A stretch of DNA of 52,266 nt from an uncultured Bacteroidales bacterium (GCA_937877455.1 CALFIU010000174.1:1-52266); one strand, 5' to 3'; positions 32,982 to 41,800 are shown, numbered from the stretch's first letter. Made by a program: numbers and translations. Notes: a model not told the origin generated them from the sequence alone.

Positions 32982-33581
32982 ATGAAAAGGATTTTTTTAT
33001 TAATAATTGTTTCGTCAATTTTTTTTGTGGTAGCTTGTAACCATTCATCTCCTCAAACAGATGGTTACGCTGTAGATGAAACGTATGCCGATTTGTCTGT
33101 AAGCGATTTACATACAAAATATTATTCATCTCACAGGCTTCAAACCACAGTTGATGCACCCTTGGCCGACAACTATAACAATTGTGAACAACCTTACATG
33201 GAATTTCCGCAAGGTGTTAGAGTTGTTTTTTGGGATTCGCAGATGAAGGAAAAATCTACACTAACATCTGAATATGCTGTATATTACCAAAAAAAGAAAC
33301 TATGGGAAGCAAGAAAAAATGTTGTTGTAACAAACGAAGATGGTACAACACTTAAAACCGAGCAACTATTTGGGGACGAATCTGCTAACAAGATTTTTTC
33401 TGTAAAAAAAGTTACAGTTATAGAACCTGATGGGTCTGTAATTGAAGGAAAAAAAGGGTTTGAATCAAATATGTCGTTTAGCAATTACAAATTTCTTGAT
33501 GTAAACGGTATTGTGCAACTCAACCAACAATATGGCAACGATTTAGATGTAACACAAACCAACGATTCTATACAAAATTAA
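32982..33581 (+). CDS. lptC: LPS export periplasmic protein LptC
   Basis: A 199-residue lipoprotein-like LptC/YrbK protein. The signal segment ends VVACN, so it is probably lipid-modified, as is common in Bacteroidota. The body has the beta-jellyroll pattern: FPQGVRVVFWDSQMKEKSTL, TSEYAVYYQKKKLWEA, VVTNEDGTTLKTEQLF, then ESNMSFSNYKF. LptC passes lipopolysaccharide from the inner-membrane LptBFG complex to LptA. The small membrane protein gene follows after 10 bases. Confidence 0.85.
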   Translation: MKRIFLLIIVSSIFFVVACNHSSPQTDGYAVDETYADLSVSDLHTKYYSSHRLQTTVDAPLADNYNNCEQPYMEFPQGVRVVFWDSQMKEKSTLTSEYAVYYQKKKLWEARKNVVVTNEDGTTLKTEQLFGDESANKIFSVKKVTVIEPDGSVIEGKKGFESNMSFSNYKFLDVNGIVQLNQQYGNDLDVTQTNDSIQN

Positions 33582-33591
33582 TAGTATTATT

Positions 33592-33792
33592 ATGTCGAAA
33601 AAAGAAAAATGGCATCCCATGGAGTATGTTTGGATTGTAGCATTTGTGCTTACTTTTTTAATGTTTTTGTTGCGAACAATTAATTATGGGTTTCGTGATG
33701 GCGGCAGTACAATGTTGATTTTTTCAGCAATGAGTTTAGTTATGTATTTGTGGCGTAGGCAGTTACGAAAAAATGAAAACAACAATAACTAA
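33592..33792 (+). CDS. Small two-helix membrane protein
   Basis: 66 residues with two hydrophobic helices (MEYVWIVAFVLTFLMFLLR and TMLIFSAMSLVMYLW) and a basic, Asn-rich tail. No family recognised. It is co-directional with lptC, 10 bases downstream, so it probably shares its transcript. The regular codon structure and normal ATG support a real gene. Confidence 0.6.
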   Translation: MSKKEKWHPMEYVWIVAFVLTFLMFLLRTINYGFRDGGSTMLIFSAMSLVMYLWRRQLRKNENNNN

Positions 33793-33818
33793 AAAAATTA
33801 AAAAAAAATCAAAAAAAA

Positions 33819-33849
33819 TTTGCAAGTTAATAAAAAGTCTTTACCTTTG
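33819..33849 (+). promoter_or_regulatory. Promoter of tRNA-His
   Basis: TTTG (33819-33822), exactly 19 bases, TACCTTTG (33842-33849): full consensus, 17 bases before the tRNA. Confidence 0.85.
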
Positions 33850-33865
33850 CAGACGAAAAATGAAA

Positions 33866-33939
<74 letters not shown>

Positions 33940-33940
33940 C

Positions 33941-33968
33941 AAAGCCGCTAAATTAAGCGGCTTTTTTT
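33941..33968 (+). terminator. Terminator of tRNA-His
   Basis: AAAGCCGCT / AGCGGCTTT stem with a 6-base loop and a T run. Confidence 0.88.
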
Positions 33969-33981
33969 ATATATGGTTTAC

Positions 33982-34014
33982 AAAAAAATGCCGCTAAATT
34001 TAGCGGCATTTTTT
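33982..34014 (-). terminator. Second terminator, probably the original one of the PG0541-like gene
   Basis: A near-perfect palindrome around ATGCCGCT / AGCGGCAT with A and T flanks, usable both ways. On the minus strand it follows the displaced 57-bp copy of the PG0541-like gene end by 19 bases. It shares the GCCGCTAAATT core with the tRNA terminator. Confidence 0.75.
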
Positions 34015-34033
34015 GTAAAAAGATTATTAATTC

Positions 34034-34090
34034 CTTACATCATCTTCTCAATATTCCAAACAAATGCTCTGACACCCATTTCGAGGTTAC
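34034..34090. repeat. 57-bp direct repeat, left copy (displaced 3' end of the PG0541-like gene)
   Basis: Identical to 36669-36725 except for one base (A at 34050, G at 36685, synonymous in the coding frame). Read on the minus strand it encodes NLEMGVRAFVWNIEKMM and the stop codon, but has no 5' gene attached. With the right copy it brackets the restriction-modification pair. Confidence 0.97.
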
Positions 34091-34099
34091 TTCCATAGT

Positions 34100-35599
34100 T
34101 TATTTCTCCCAAATTGTTATACTTTTCCTTAATGGCACTCTGCCGAACTTTTTCATTTGTTGGCTACTGTTACCTTTTTGTTGTTTTAAAGTTATGATTT
34201 TTTGAGACTTAAAGCCAATTTGTTCTGCTAACTCAGTGGAAATAAAATCCACAGGTATAACCTCTCCTGCATATCTAACATTATCGTTTACAAAAGCGAC
34301 TTTCGCCCCATTTTTGCACAGACGGTATAATTCAGCAAAAATAAATGCAAGTTCAGTGAAATAACCGTCAACCATTCTAAGCACACCTTTGTTGTTTATG
34401 TCGCCTTTTTTATCCCTCTCGTGCAGCCATGTTTTTACCTCGTTTAATGCGGCATTGCTTTTTATAATATTGAAAACATGGTCATAAAAATCATGTTTTT
34501 GGAGTTTCTCATAGTATGCCGATAAATCTTCGACTTTTGATTTGTTTTCAACAGTACAAGACAAAAGAGTTTGACGCAATTTTGTTATATCTTCCTTTGA
34601 AAGATTCAAGTAATTGAGTTCAAGTGCGTATGTGCGAGTATAGTCGTATCTGTTGCAATACGGCGGTGAAGTTATAACACCGTCTAAAATGTTATCGTCA
34701 AGTTTAGGTAATTCATATAATACACTGCCTTCTTTATAATCAATTTGTGCATTGGTTTGAGATAATGTCTTTTGAATCTGCTTAATGTCGTTAATTACAC
34801 CTTCCAACTCTTTACATAAATTCTCGTGTAATCCCGGTAAAATACCTTTGTCAAGTCTTACAACAATAGGTCTTTTGCCTTTGTTTTGTCGGTCTTCATT
34901 TGCTTCTACCATTTTTTTACTACGGTAGTCCCATCGCAAATACTGCCCGTCTTTGGCTGTATAACTGATTGTTTCCAAAGAATTAAGAATACACAATTTT
35001 ACAAGATTTTTCGTTTTTGTCGAATAATGTGATTTATCATTCCAATCGGAATAAAAGGAGATTTCCTTAGCAGTGGCATCAGGGAAAGCACCATCGGTAA
35101 TAGAAAGGTAGTCAAAAGATTTATTGTATCCTAATGGACATTCCATTTTTTTTAATTCAGACAACATGTCTGACAATTCGTTTATATCGTATTTGAATAC
35201 ATTTTTCTTGGCTTCAATTGCTATTTTTGACATAGGAAGTATATCAAATCCAATACTATTTATGCCATTCATTTGACACACTAAGGCAGTTGTTCCCGAA
35301 CCCATAAACGGATCCATTACCAATCCGTTTATGGATATATTAAATTCCTTCAAAAGACTATTGACTAATGACGAAGAAAAACCTTCTTTATATTTCAACC
35401 ACTTATGCAAGCAATCATTCTTACTAAGTTGAAAACTTACACTTTGTCTGTTGAAACTTTCTGAAATTTCAATTTGAGAAATATATTTATTTTCTAATGC
35501 AATACGCGCATCTTGTTTTCCAAAATTGTCTGCTGAGAAATTATCAACCTGCCAATTGGAAATATCACATGGCATATCGAATAATGTTAATTCTTTCAT
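34100..35599 (-). CDS. Type II DNA methyltransferase (m4C-type), AvaI/BsoBI system
   Basis: A 499-residue S-adenosylmethionine-dependent methyltransferase. The cofactor motif DPFMGSGTT lies at residues 96-104 and the catalytic motif TSPPY at 310-314, with about 200 residues between them that probably hold target recognition. TSPPY is typical of N4-cytosine methyltransferases. The pairing with a BsoBI-like endonuclease predicts methylation within CYCGRG. The ATG at 35597-35599 lies 4 bases after the endonuclease stop, so both are on one transcript with the endonuclease first. The gene ends 9 bases before the left direct repeat. Confidence 0.93.
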   Translation of the reverse strand: MKELTLFDMPCDISNWQVDNFSADNFGKQDARIALENKYISQIEISESFNRQSVSFQLSKNDCLHKWLKYKEGFSSSLVNSLLKEFNISINGLVMDPFMGSGTTALVCQMNGINSIGFDILPMSKIAIEAKKNVFKYDINELSDMLSELKKMECPLGYNKSFDYLSITDGAFPDATAKEISFYSDWNDKSHYSTKTKNLVKLCILNSLETISYTAKDGQYLRWDYRSKKMVEANEDRQNKGKRPIVVRLDKGILPGLHENLCKELEGVINDIKQIQKTLSQTNAQIDYKEGSVLYELPKLDDNILDGVITSPPYCNRYDYTRTYALELNYLNLSKEDITKLRQTLLSCTVENKSKVEDLSAYYEKLQKHDFYDHVFNIIKSNAALNEVKTWLHERDKKGDINNKGVLRMVDGYFTELAFIFAELYRLCKNGAKVAFVNDNVRYAGEVIPVDFISTELAEQIGFKSQKIITLKQQKGNSSQQMKKFGRVPLRKSITIWEK

Positions 35600-35603
35600 A
35601 TTT

Positions 35604-36557
35604 TTAATTCTTGATTATCCAATTACAATAGGTTACAAGATGTTCGTCTTTGGTAAGATTGGCAGCAAAAGACAAAATTCCTGCCTGCAACTGTGTAAAT
35701 ATTTCTTCAGCCATTTTCTTTTCAATAGCAGCAGCAACAAATGATGTTGCAATAGGAATCCTCGCATTTTCAAATGAAGTTCTTATTCTGTTCAATGCAG
35801 TATTTCCTGTTTTCCAATGTTCGTCGGCTCCAGCAGGGTCAATTCCACCTTTCAATTCTCCCAACATTAAAATTTTGTTAGGTATATTAACGATTTCACC
35901 TATTGCAAACTCTTCTGAAGTGGCATCGAAAAGACAAATGTCAATATTATTGTGTACTAAAGGAATGTTTAAATTGAATGCCAACGTCCTCTTGTTCTTA
36001 CCATATTGCCAATATACGGCTTTGAGCCTATTCTCAATGTTTATTAGATCATCATGTTCGTCGTTCCATTTTTTTGTATCATTATCCAACCATTTACAAT
36101 CTATTCCCATGACTGATAAATTGGACAACAATGTTCTAATGAGTTTTTGTTGTGCCAAAGCACCTACAACATTTCTCATTTTGCCGCCCAATGAATCACC
36201 TTTTACCAAAAGGTACCTATACACTAATTCGTCTGCAAAGTATTCTCCTGCTGGTTCTAAAAAATTGTGTATAAGTTCTTTTATAGCAATATCTTTGTCT
36301 TCTTCCGAAAAATATGACATAGCCTTATCAGATAATCCTGATGCTGTTAACAAAGCCAGTCTAATATCCTTTATTTTCAACAGGTCTTTTGCATTTCTGA
36401 CATTTGATGCTAAAACTTTTAAAGATTTAGCGTTATCAATAATAGTGGTTGAACGTCTATTTTTTTCAAGGGCAAAACTTATGAACCCCGCACGTGTCTG
36501 CTCACGTGTAGTTACAAGGTCGTCTGCTTGTTTTATTATGGTGTTATACGTTATCAT
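35604..36557 (-). CDS. Type II restriction endonuclease, AvaI/BsoBI family
   Basis: 317 residues, predicted to cut CYCGRG. From the chosen ATG (36555-36557), D206 lies in NNIDICLFD and E234, K236 and H247 in the stretch from GELKGGID to GADEHW. As I recall the BsoBI structure, its active site is D212, E240, K242 and H253 in 323 residues, so all four residues and the total length differ by the same six. The longer frame to an ATG at 36620 lies upstream of the predicted transcript start and is rejected. No controller (C) protein is present. The gene looks intact. Confidence 0.95.
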   Translation of the reverse strand: MITYNTIIKQADDLVTTREQTRAGFISFALEKNRRSTTIIDNAKSLKVLASNVRNAKDLLKIKDIRLALLTASGLSDKAMSYFSEEDKDIAIKELIHNFLEPAGEYFADELVYRYLLVKGDSLGGKMRNVVGALAQQKLIRTLLSNLSVMGIDCKWLDNDTKKWNDEHDDLINIENRLKAVYWQYGKNKRTLAFNLNIPLVHNNIDICLFDATSEEFAIGEIVNIPNKILMLGELKGGIDPAGADEHWKTGNTALNRIRTSFENARIPIATSFVAAAIEKKMAEEIFTQLQAGILSFAANLTKDEHLVTYCNWIIKN

Positions 36558-36580
36558 TCCAATAATAGTTATTGTTTCTG

Positions 36581-36611
36581 CAAAAGTATGAAAAATATAC
36601 AAAAAAACAAA
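36581..36611 (-). promoter_or_regulatory. Promoter of the restriction-modification operon
   Basis: Minus-strand TTTG (36608-36611), exactly 19 bases, TACTTTTG (36581-36588). The predicted start near 36574 gives a 17-base leader and fixes the endonuclease start at 36557. The -33 box overlaps the edge of the adjacent terminator. Confidence 0.8.
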
Positions 36612-36648
36612 AACAGCCATTGGTTTCTACAATCCAACGGCTGTTTTT
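36609..36648 (-). terminator. Terminator after the PG0541-like gene
   Basis: AAAACAGCCaTTGG / CCAAcGGCTGTTTT stem with one mismatch, followed on the minus strand by a T-rich run. It lies inside the inserted segment and insulates the restriction genes from the efflux-side transcript. Confidence 0.8.
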
Positions 36649-36668
36649 AATTTTTCCACTTTCTACTT

Positions 36669-36725
36669 CTTACATCATCTTCTCGATATTCCAAACAAAT
36701 GCTCTGACACCCATTTCGAGGTTAC
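36669..36725. repeat. 57-bp direct repeat, right copy (within the intact PG0541-like gene)
   Basis: Partner of 34034-34090, 56 of 57 bases equal. It forms the 3' coding end of the intact gene including its stop codon. Confidence 0.97.
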
Positions 36726-36963
36726 GGTTGTCGAGTTTTTTGCATTTTGAGAGAAGTTCGTCAACTTTTTCGTCTGGAACAATGGTCAAAAGAGATGAGT
36801 TCATTTCTGGCCATGTGTGATTTCCACGACGAGGGTCGCCATCGTTGGTGCCTTGTCCAAAAACTTGCTCCCACATTGTGTAACCACGAATTTCAAGACG
36901 CTCCAACATATATTCAACACGCTCGGTGTTGGCTTGATTAAATACAATAAATACTGCTTTCAT
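36670..36963 (-). CDS. PG0541-like, P-II-like transporter-associated protein
   Basis: A 97-residue protein with a ferredoxin-like, P-II-type pattern: MKAVFIVFNQANTERVEYML, then a central GNHTWPEMNSSLLTIVPDEK, ending VRAFVWNIEKMM. In Porphyromonas and relatives the homologous gene directly follows a TolC-MFP-RND operon, and it is thought to accompany that transporter. Here the C10 protease and a lipoprotein separate it from the RND gene. Its 3' end was the target of the restriction-modification insertion yet remains intact. Ligand and mechanism are unknown. Confidence 0.85.
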   Translation of the reverse strand: MKAVFIVFNQANTERVEYMLERLEIRGYTMWEQVFGQGTNDGDPRRGNHTWPEMNSSLLTIVPDEKVDELLSKCKKLDNRNLEMGVRAFVWNIEKMM

Positions 36964-36969
36964 TTTATT

Positions 36970-37425
36970 TTAATTAGATTTTGCTTGTTGTATAAATTCA
37001 AAATCAGTATAAGCTCCTGTAGTACATGGACTTACTCCGAATTTTAAAATACGTTGTTCATTGGAAAGATTGTTTTCAAAAGTAATTGAAAATTTAGTAC
37101 CACCAATTTTACTATTTTTATCTACAAAAACAGCAGAAAACGAATCTTTACAATAAAGGCTATCATCAGTGCTAAAGGATAAAGGGTTATCGAAGTTTAA
37201 TAATTTTTCGTTACAAAATCCCAAACATCCTCCGTTTGTACATACAAATAAAAAATTGCCACCTTCTGACGGAATATTAATAGTAGCTTTTTGTTTTTTT
37301 TTTGAGAAATCAAAATATACATAATCCGAAGTCCACTCTAATAATTTACGTTCCATTTTTCCATCAGGAGCATTGCATGAGATACAAAAAAATATAATTA
37401 TATAAAAAAACAAATAACGGTTCAT
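36970..37425 (-). CDS. Lipoprotein coupled to the C10 protease; possible inhibitor
   Basis: A 151-residue lipoprotein with lipobox CISC. The body is beta-rich. The pattern INIPSEGGNFLF ... NNLSNEQRILKFGVSP ... FEFIQQ resembles a BACON-like or other Ig-like fold. It has six further cysteines, including CTNGGCLGFC. Its ATG lies one base after the stop codon of the C10 protease gene (TAATATG), so translation is tightly coupled. In Bacteroides fragilis small inhibitor lipoproteins are encoded beside C10 proteases; a matching role here is an inference from position only. No sequence family is certain. Confidence 0.65.
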   Translation of the reverse strand: MNRYLFFYIIIFFCISCNAPDGKMERKLLEWTSDYVYFDFSKKKQKATINIPSEGGNFLFVCTNGGCLGFCNEKLLNFDNPLSFSTDDSLYCKDSFSAVFVDKNSKIGGTKFSITFENNLSNEQRILKFGVSPCTTGAYTDFEFIQQAKSN

Positions 37426-37426
37426 A

Positions 37427-38728
37427 TTATTTAGTCATTATAGAATATTGGCATTTATATTTATAATTCCAATCATCATTGGATGTTGAATTATCATCTT
37501 TCGAATCAATTAATTCAGGTCCTGTTTTAACATTAAACGATTTAGCAATATAATAACCGTTTGCTGTACCATTCCAACCCCAATTACAATGAACCATAAA
37601 ACTTGTCTTACCATTTTGGCTTGCATTTATATAGCCATCGTACACCCATGCATGCCCATTTTTGTAGCCGAACAATTTTCTTTTGGTGCGATAACCTCTC
37701 GCAAATACCAATTGATTATTGCTCAATGCTCTCTGTATCTTCACAATATCAAAATCATTCAGAGAACCAGCACTTAACCAACCAACGCTGTTTATTTTTT
37801 TTAATGCTTTTTTGCTGTTTACACTCGTGCTATTAGAACCATAATCTGCATTGAAAGCAATACCTAACATACGCATCAAGTTGGCAACTTCAAGTGCAGA
37901 TGTCTGTGTTGAACTAATTAACCTGCCATTATTAGACTTGCAATCAGATATTATACGCGACCAATTCATAGAAGTTGAATTACCATAACCATTAGAATTC
38001 CAACTTACACTACTTGGTGTTTTATAGTATGACATAATTTGGGCTATTGCTGTAACTACACAACCTGTTAATTTACCGTTACAATAATAATTATACGGGT
38101 ATCTTTGTCCCCATTTTGTATCTAATAATGCTGCTTTTTTAACGTTAATTTGCCAAGCCTTGCTCAAAGATTTCTTTGAAATCGAAACTGTATCAGAATA
38201 ATTGGCAATGTCATCTAATTCTGTATCAACGGCATAATTCAAAAACATTGATATTCCTGTGTATTCGTCGCTTTCCAAACTATCCAAGCAGAAAGAACCA
38301 TCATCTACGAAAGCATAAATCGGGTCTGTCCTTTTGTCGGATGCTGCAATTATGTATCCTTGATTGTCCGCCAAATTTATAGCATAAAAAAGAGTGTCGA
38401 ATCCGATTTCGTAATCAGAAGAATCTTCTTCCGCCAAACTCTTTTTCAAAACGGATTTAGACTTTCTGAGCGGAATAATGCTTTCAAAACTTATTTGACC
38501 GCCGCCTTTAGAAAGTCCGCCGTTTAAATGTGATAAAAATTCCATTGCATTATCCATTGCCTCTGACTCTGAAATTTTAAAATCTTCTGTCTGAGAGACA
38601 ACAGAACTATTTTCATTTACATTTTCAGGAGCATTCGATACCTGAATATTCTCCGCAATCTCGTCTTCATTACATGAAAAACAAAACATTGCAAAAGAAA
38701 GAACCAATAATTTATTAAAGAACTTCAT
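37427..38728 (-). CDS. C10 (streptopain-like) cysteine protease lipoprotein
   Basis: A 433-residue exported precursor with lipobox CFSC (C19). Residues about 50-190 form the inhibitory prodomain (Spi/PepSY-like, with GYIIAASDKRTDPIYAF). Residues 195-433 are the C10 catalytic domain: C223 in KLTGCVVTAIAQIMSYY and H359 in NGHAWVYDGY, followed by HCNWGWNG. The protease would mature by prodomain removal and act at the cell surface. It has its own consensus promoter and is coupled to the downstream lipoprotein. It interrupts the efflux operon upstream of the PG0541-like gene. Confidence 0.94.
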   Translation of the reverse strand: MKFFNKLLVLSFAMFCFSCNEDEIAENIQVSNAPENVNENSSVVSQTEDFKISESEAMDNAMEFLSHLNGGLSKGGGQISFESIIPLRKSKSVLKKSLAEEDSSDYEIGFDTLFYAINLADNQGYIIAASDKRTDPIYAFVDDGSFCLDSLESDEYTGISMFLNYAVDTELDDIANYSDTVSISKKSLSKAWQINVKKAALLDTKWGQRYPYNYYCNGKLTGCVVTAIAQIMSYYKTPSSVSWNSNGYGNSTSMNWSRIISDCKSNNGRLISSTQTSALEVANLMRMLGIAFNADYGSNSTSVNSKKALKKINSVGWLSAGSLNDFDIVKIQRALSNNQLVFARGYRTKRKLFGYKNGHAWVYDGYINASQNGKTSFMVHCNWGWNGTANGYYIAKSFNVKTGPELIDSKDDNSTSNDDWNYKYKCQYSIMTK

Positions 38729-38750
38729 TTTTATGTATTAACATCTTTTG

Positions 38751-38781
38751 CAAAACTACAAATTTAAATTCATAATTCAAA
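38751..38781 (-). promoter_or_regulatory. Promoter of the C10 protease operon
   Basis: Minus-strand TTTG (38778-38781), exactly 19 bases, TAGTTTTG (38751-38758). The predicted start near 38744 leaves a leader of about 16 bases. The -33 box lies inside the inverted repeat that ends the RND transcript. Confidence 0.8.
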
Positions 38782-38817
38782 ATTACAAGGCAATTATGAA
38801 TTTTGAATTATGAATTT
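38766..38817 (-). terminator. Inverted repeat after the RND gene, likely terminator
   Basis: Arms 38766-38784 and 38799-38817 pair perfectly over 19 bp, all A/T-rich (AAATTCATAATTCAAAATT and its complement), with a 14-base loop. Its right arm is part of a period-7 TSAATTW array abutting the RND stop codon. Confidence 0.6.
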
Positions 38818-38825
38818 TCAATTAA

Positions 38826-41800
38826 TTAATCCAACGGTTTTCTTGAATCGAATACTGCGTCATCTGGCATATCGTAGAATACAAACGATTGTTTAACCGC
38901 TTCGGCTTTGTCGCGTTCGCCGTGTTTAGAGAATATAGCGTAAAGTACAGGTACGATAACAAGCGTTATGACAGTTGAAACAATAAGACCTCCAATAACC
39001 ACAACACCCATAGGAGCCCAAATTTCTGCACCTTCACCCGAAGAAACCGCCATAGGAATCATACCGAGAATTGTGGTTGCAGCCGTCATCAACACCGGAC
39101 GCAAACGCGAACGTCCCGACACTACAATTGCTTGATTAAGTTCAAGATTTCTATCTCGCATAAGGTTGATGTAGTCAACAAGCACAATACCGTTTTTAAC
39201 CACAATACCCGCAAGCATTATCACACCAAGCATACCAACCATATTAAGCGTTGTACCAGTCAACAACAACGCAAAAATAACACCCGAAATCGCAAACGGA
39301 ATACTCATCATAATGATAAACGGTTTTGACAAAGATTCAAACTGCGATGCCATCACAATGTAAACCAAAATTACGATAAGTCCAAAAAGCATAGACATAT
39401 CTCTTGAAGATTCTTGTTGATCTTCCAAATCACCACCAATAACAATTTTTACATCTGATGGAGTTTCAATTTTGTCAAGAATTTTCTGAATATCTTCTGC
39501 CAAATCAGTAAGGGCTTTATTATCGGGGGTAACCGAAACAGTGTTGACACGTTGACGGGTTTTACGGTCGATTTGAGGTGGTGCCCAATACTCTTTGATT
39601 GTTGCAAGTTCCTTTACTTTAACCATTTGACCAGTTGGAGTGTTGATAGTAAGTTCGTTAATCTTGTCCATAGAATTGCGGTCTTCTTCGCGAAGACGAA
39701 CACGAATGTAATACTCATCGCCGTCCTCCTTCAAGTAACCTGCCGTATAACCGTTAACTTTGTTACGAATATACGAACCAATGGTTGCAGTATTAAGACC
39801 GTATTCTGCAAGTTTTTCTTTGTTGAAAACAAGTTGCAATTCTGCACGGTCGGCTTCACGACTGATATTAATATCTTTTGCGCCCTCCACAACTTTGAGT
39901 TTTTCCTTTACCTCTTCAGCAATACGGTTTGTAACGTCAAAATCATAACCGTAAATCTCTATGTCAACAGAGTTGCTACTCATGCCGCCACCACCAGAGG
40001 TTGAAACAGTATAATTGACAATTTCGGGAGTGTTGTCAAACTGATCACGAATTGAGTTTGCTATTTGAAAAATAGTACGTTCACGTTCCCATTTCTTGGT
40101 TGCACGTATATACATCTGACCTTTGTAGTTGCTTGTTGAAGCAAACAAAGAAGATATTCCCGCATCTTCGTCAGAACCCAAAGTTGTAGAAATAATCTTG
40201 AGTTCAGGATTATTTGCAGCCATTTCAGCCTCTATACGACGGGCAATTTTAGCGGCCTCTTCAATACGAGTACCACGCTGAAGTTCAAAGGTAATCACCA
40301 AACGACCTTCGTCTGATTGCGGCATAAAGTCCATACCAATTTTGCCCTGAAAAACAGGAATAAGCGAAAGAACAAAAAATCCAACAATTGCCAAAATTGT
40401 TATCACCTTGTGGCGAAGCGCAATAGCAAGAAGTTTTGAATATTGAAGGTCGAGCCAATCAAGACCACGAAGAACGGTGCGTTCATAAAGCGATTTGCCT
40501 TGTTTTTTGCCAGTACCACGACCAAGTTTTTCCATGATAATTTCACGGGCTTTCAACATTTTTGACGAAAGCATCGGGGTAAGCGAAATAGCAACCGTTG
40601 TTGAAGTACAAACGCAGATTGTTACAATCCAACCTAACTCTTTAAACAAGATACCAGCAATACCAGTAAGCATTGTCAAAGGTACGAAAACGGCACAAGT
40701 TACAAGCGTTGTGGCGATAACCGAAATCCAAACCTCGTTGGTTGCATAAATAGCGGCTTCTCTTGGCGACGAACCTCTCTGAATGTGCTTATCAATATTT
40801 TCCAAAACCACAATAGCATCGTCAACCACCATACCAATAGCCACCGTAAGCGACGACAATGAAATGATATTCAACGAACTATCCGTTGCCAAAAGGTAAA
40901 TAAACGACACAATCAACGAAATAGGAATACAGATTGCGATAATAAGGGTTGCTCTCCATTGTCCAAGGAAAAACAAAACCACCAAAACCACAAACAACAA
41001 CGCATAGAACACACTCTCTGTCAAAGAGTTAATTGAGTTTTGAATGGTTTCTGACGAGTCGTTGATAATTTCAAAATGAATGTCTGGCGGAAGAGTTTTC
41101 TGAATATCAACCATCATTTTCTTAACGTCTTTACAAATCTGAACTGTGTTTCCGCCAGTTTGTTTCATGATGATAAGACGACAACCTTCGCTCGAATTGA
41201 TTTTAGAATCCAAAAACAAATCTTTGATTGTATCGCGAACAGTTGCAATATCTTTTATGAAAACTTTTTTGCCTTGTGCAGTTGTTGTAACAACGAGGTT
41301 GTTGATTTCAGCACTTTCCTTGAACTCACTTTTAACACGCAACCCATACTGCTCTTTTCCCATTTTGACCGTTCCCGACGAAACGTCTAAGTTATTCATT
41401 GATACAGCATTAGCCACTTGTTCAAGACTAATACCGTAAGCGTCGATTTTTCTTTGGTCAACATCTACATAAACGTAACGCTCTGGTGCTCCCGAAACAG
41501 AAAGGTTACCAATACCATCAACACGATTGAGAACGTTGGTAACATTTTCTTCAAGGATTTTGTCAAGTCCAGCATAACTTTCTTCGGCGGTGATGGCGTA
41601 CATCAAAATAGGCATCATAGACGTATTGAACTTGAACACAATCGGTTTGCCCGCTCCATCAGGCAAATTATCGGAAACCATATCGAGCGCACTTCGCACA
41701 TCGTTGACCACCTCGTCCATGTTTTGCCCCCATTGAAATTTCATCGTAACAAGGGCTATGTTATCTTTTGAGGTTGAGGTCATTTCGTCAAGACCTTCTA

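Larger units (their letters stand above)
34091..36668. mobile_element. Restriction-modification island inserted with long target duplication
   Basis: The 2.6 kb between the two 57-bp direct repeats contains only the endonuclease gene, the methyltransferase gene, their promoter and a terminator. The right repeat completes the PG0541-like gene and the left one is an orphan gene end. This is the layout left by insertion into a gene 3' end. No integrase, transposase or inverted repeats are present. Boundaries may lie anywhere within the repeats. Confidence 0.7.

Noticed and set aside
35650..36591. Plus-strand 313-codon ORF
   Set aside because: Lies wholly antisense to the endonuclease, which has complete BsoBI active-site conservation; the translated product is low-complexity and Ser-rich without domains.
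36558..36620. N-terminal extension of the endonuclease to the ATG at 36620
   Set aside because: This start is upstream of the predicted transcript start, and the extension breaks the match in length to BsoBI.
34034..36725. Transposon or insertion sequence around the restriction genes
   Set aside because: No transposase, no terminal inverted repeats, and the 57-bp duplication is far too long for ordinary target-site duplication.
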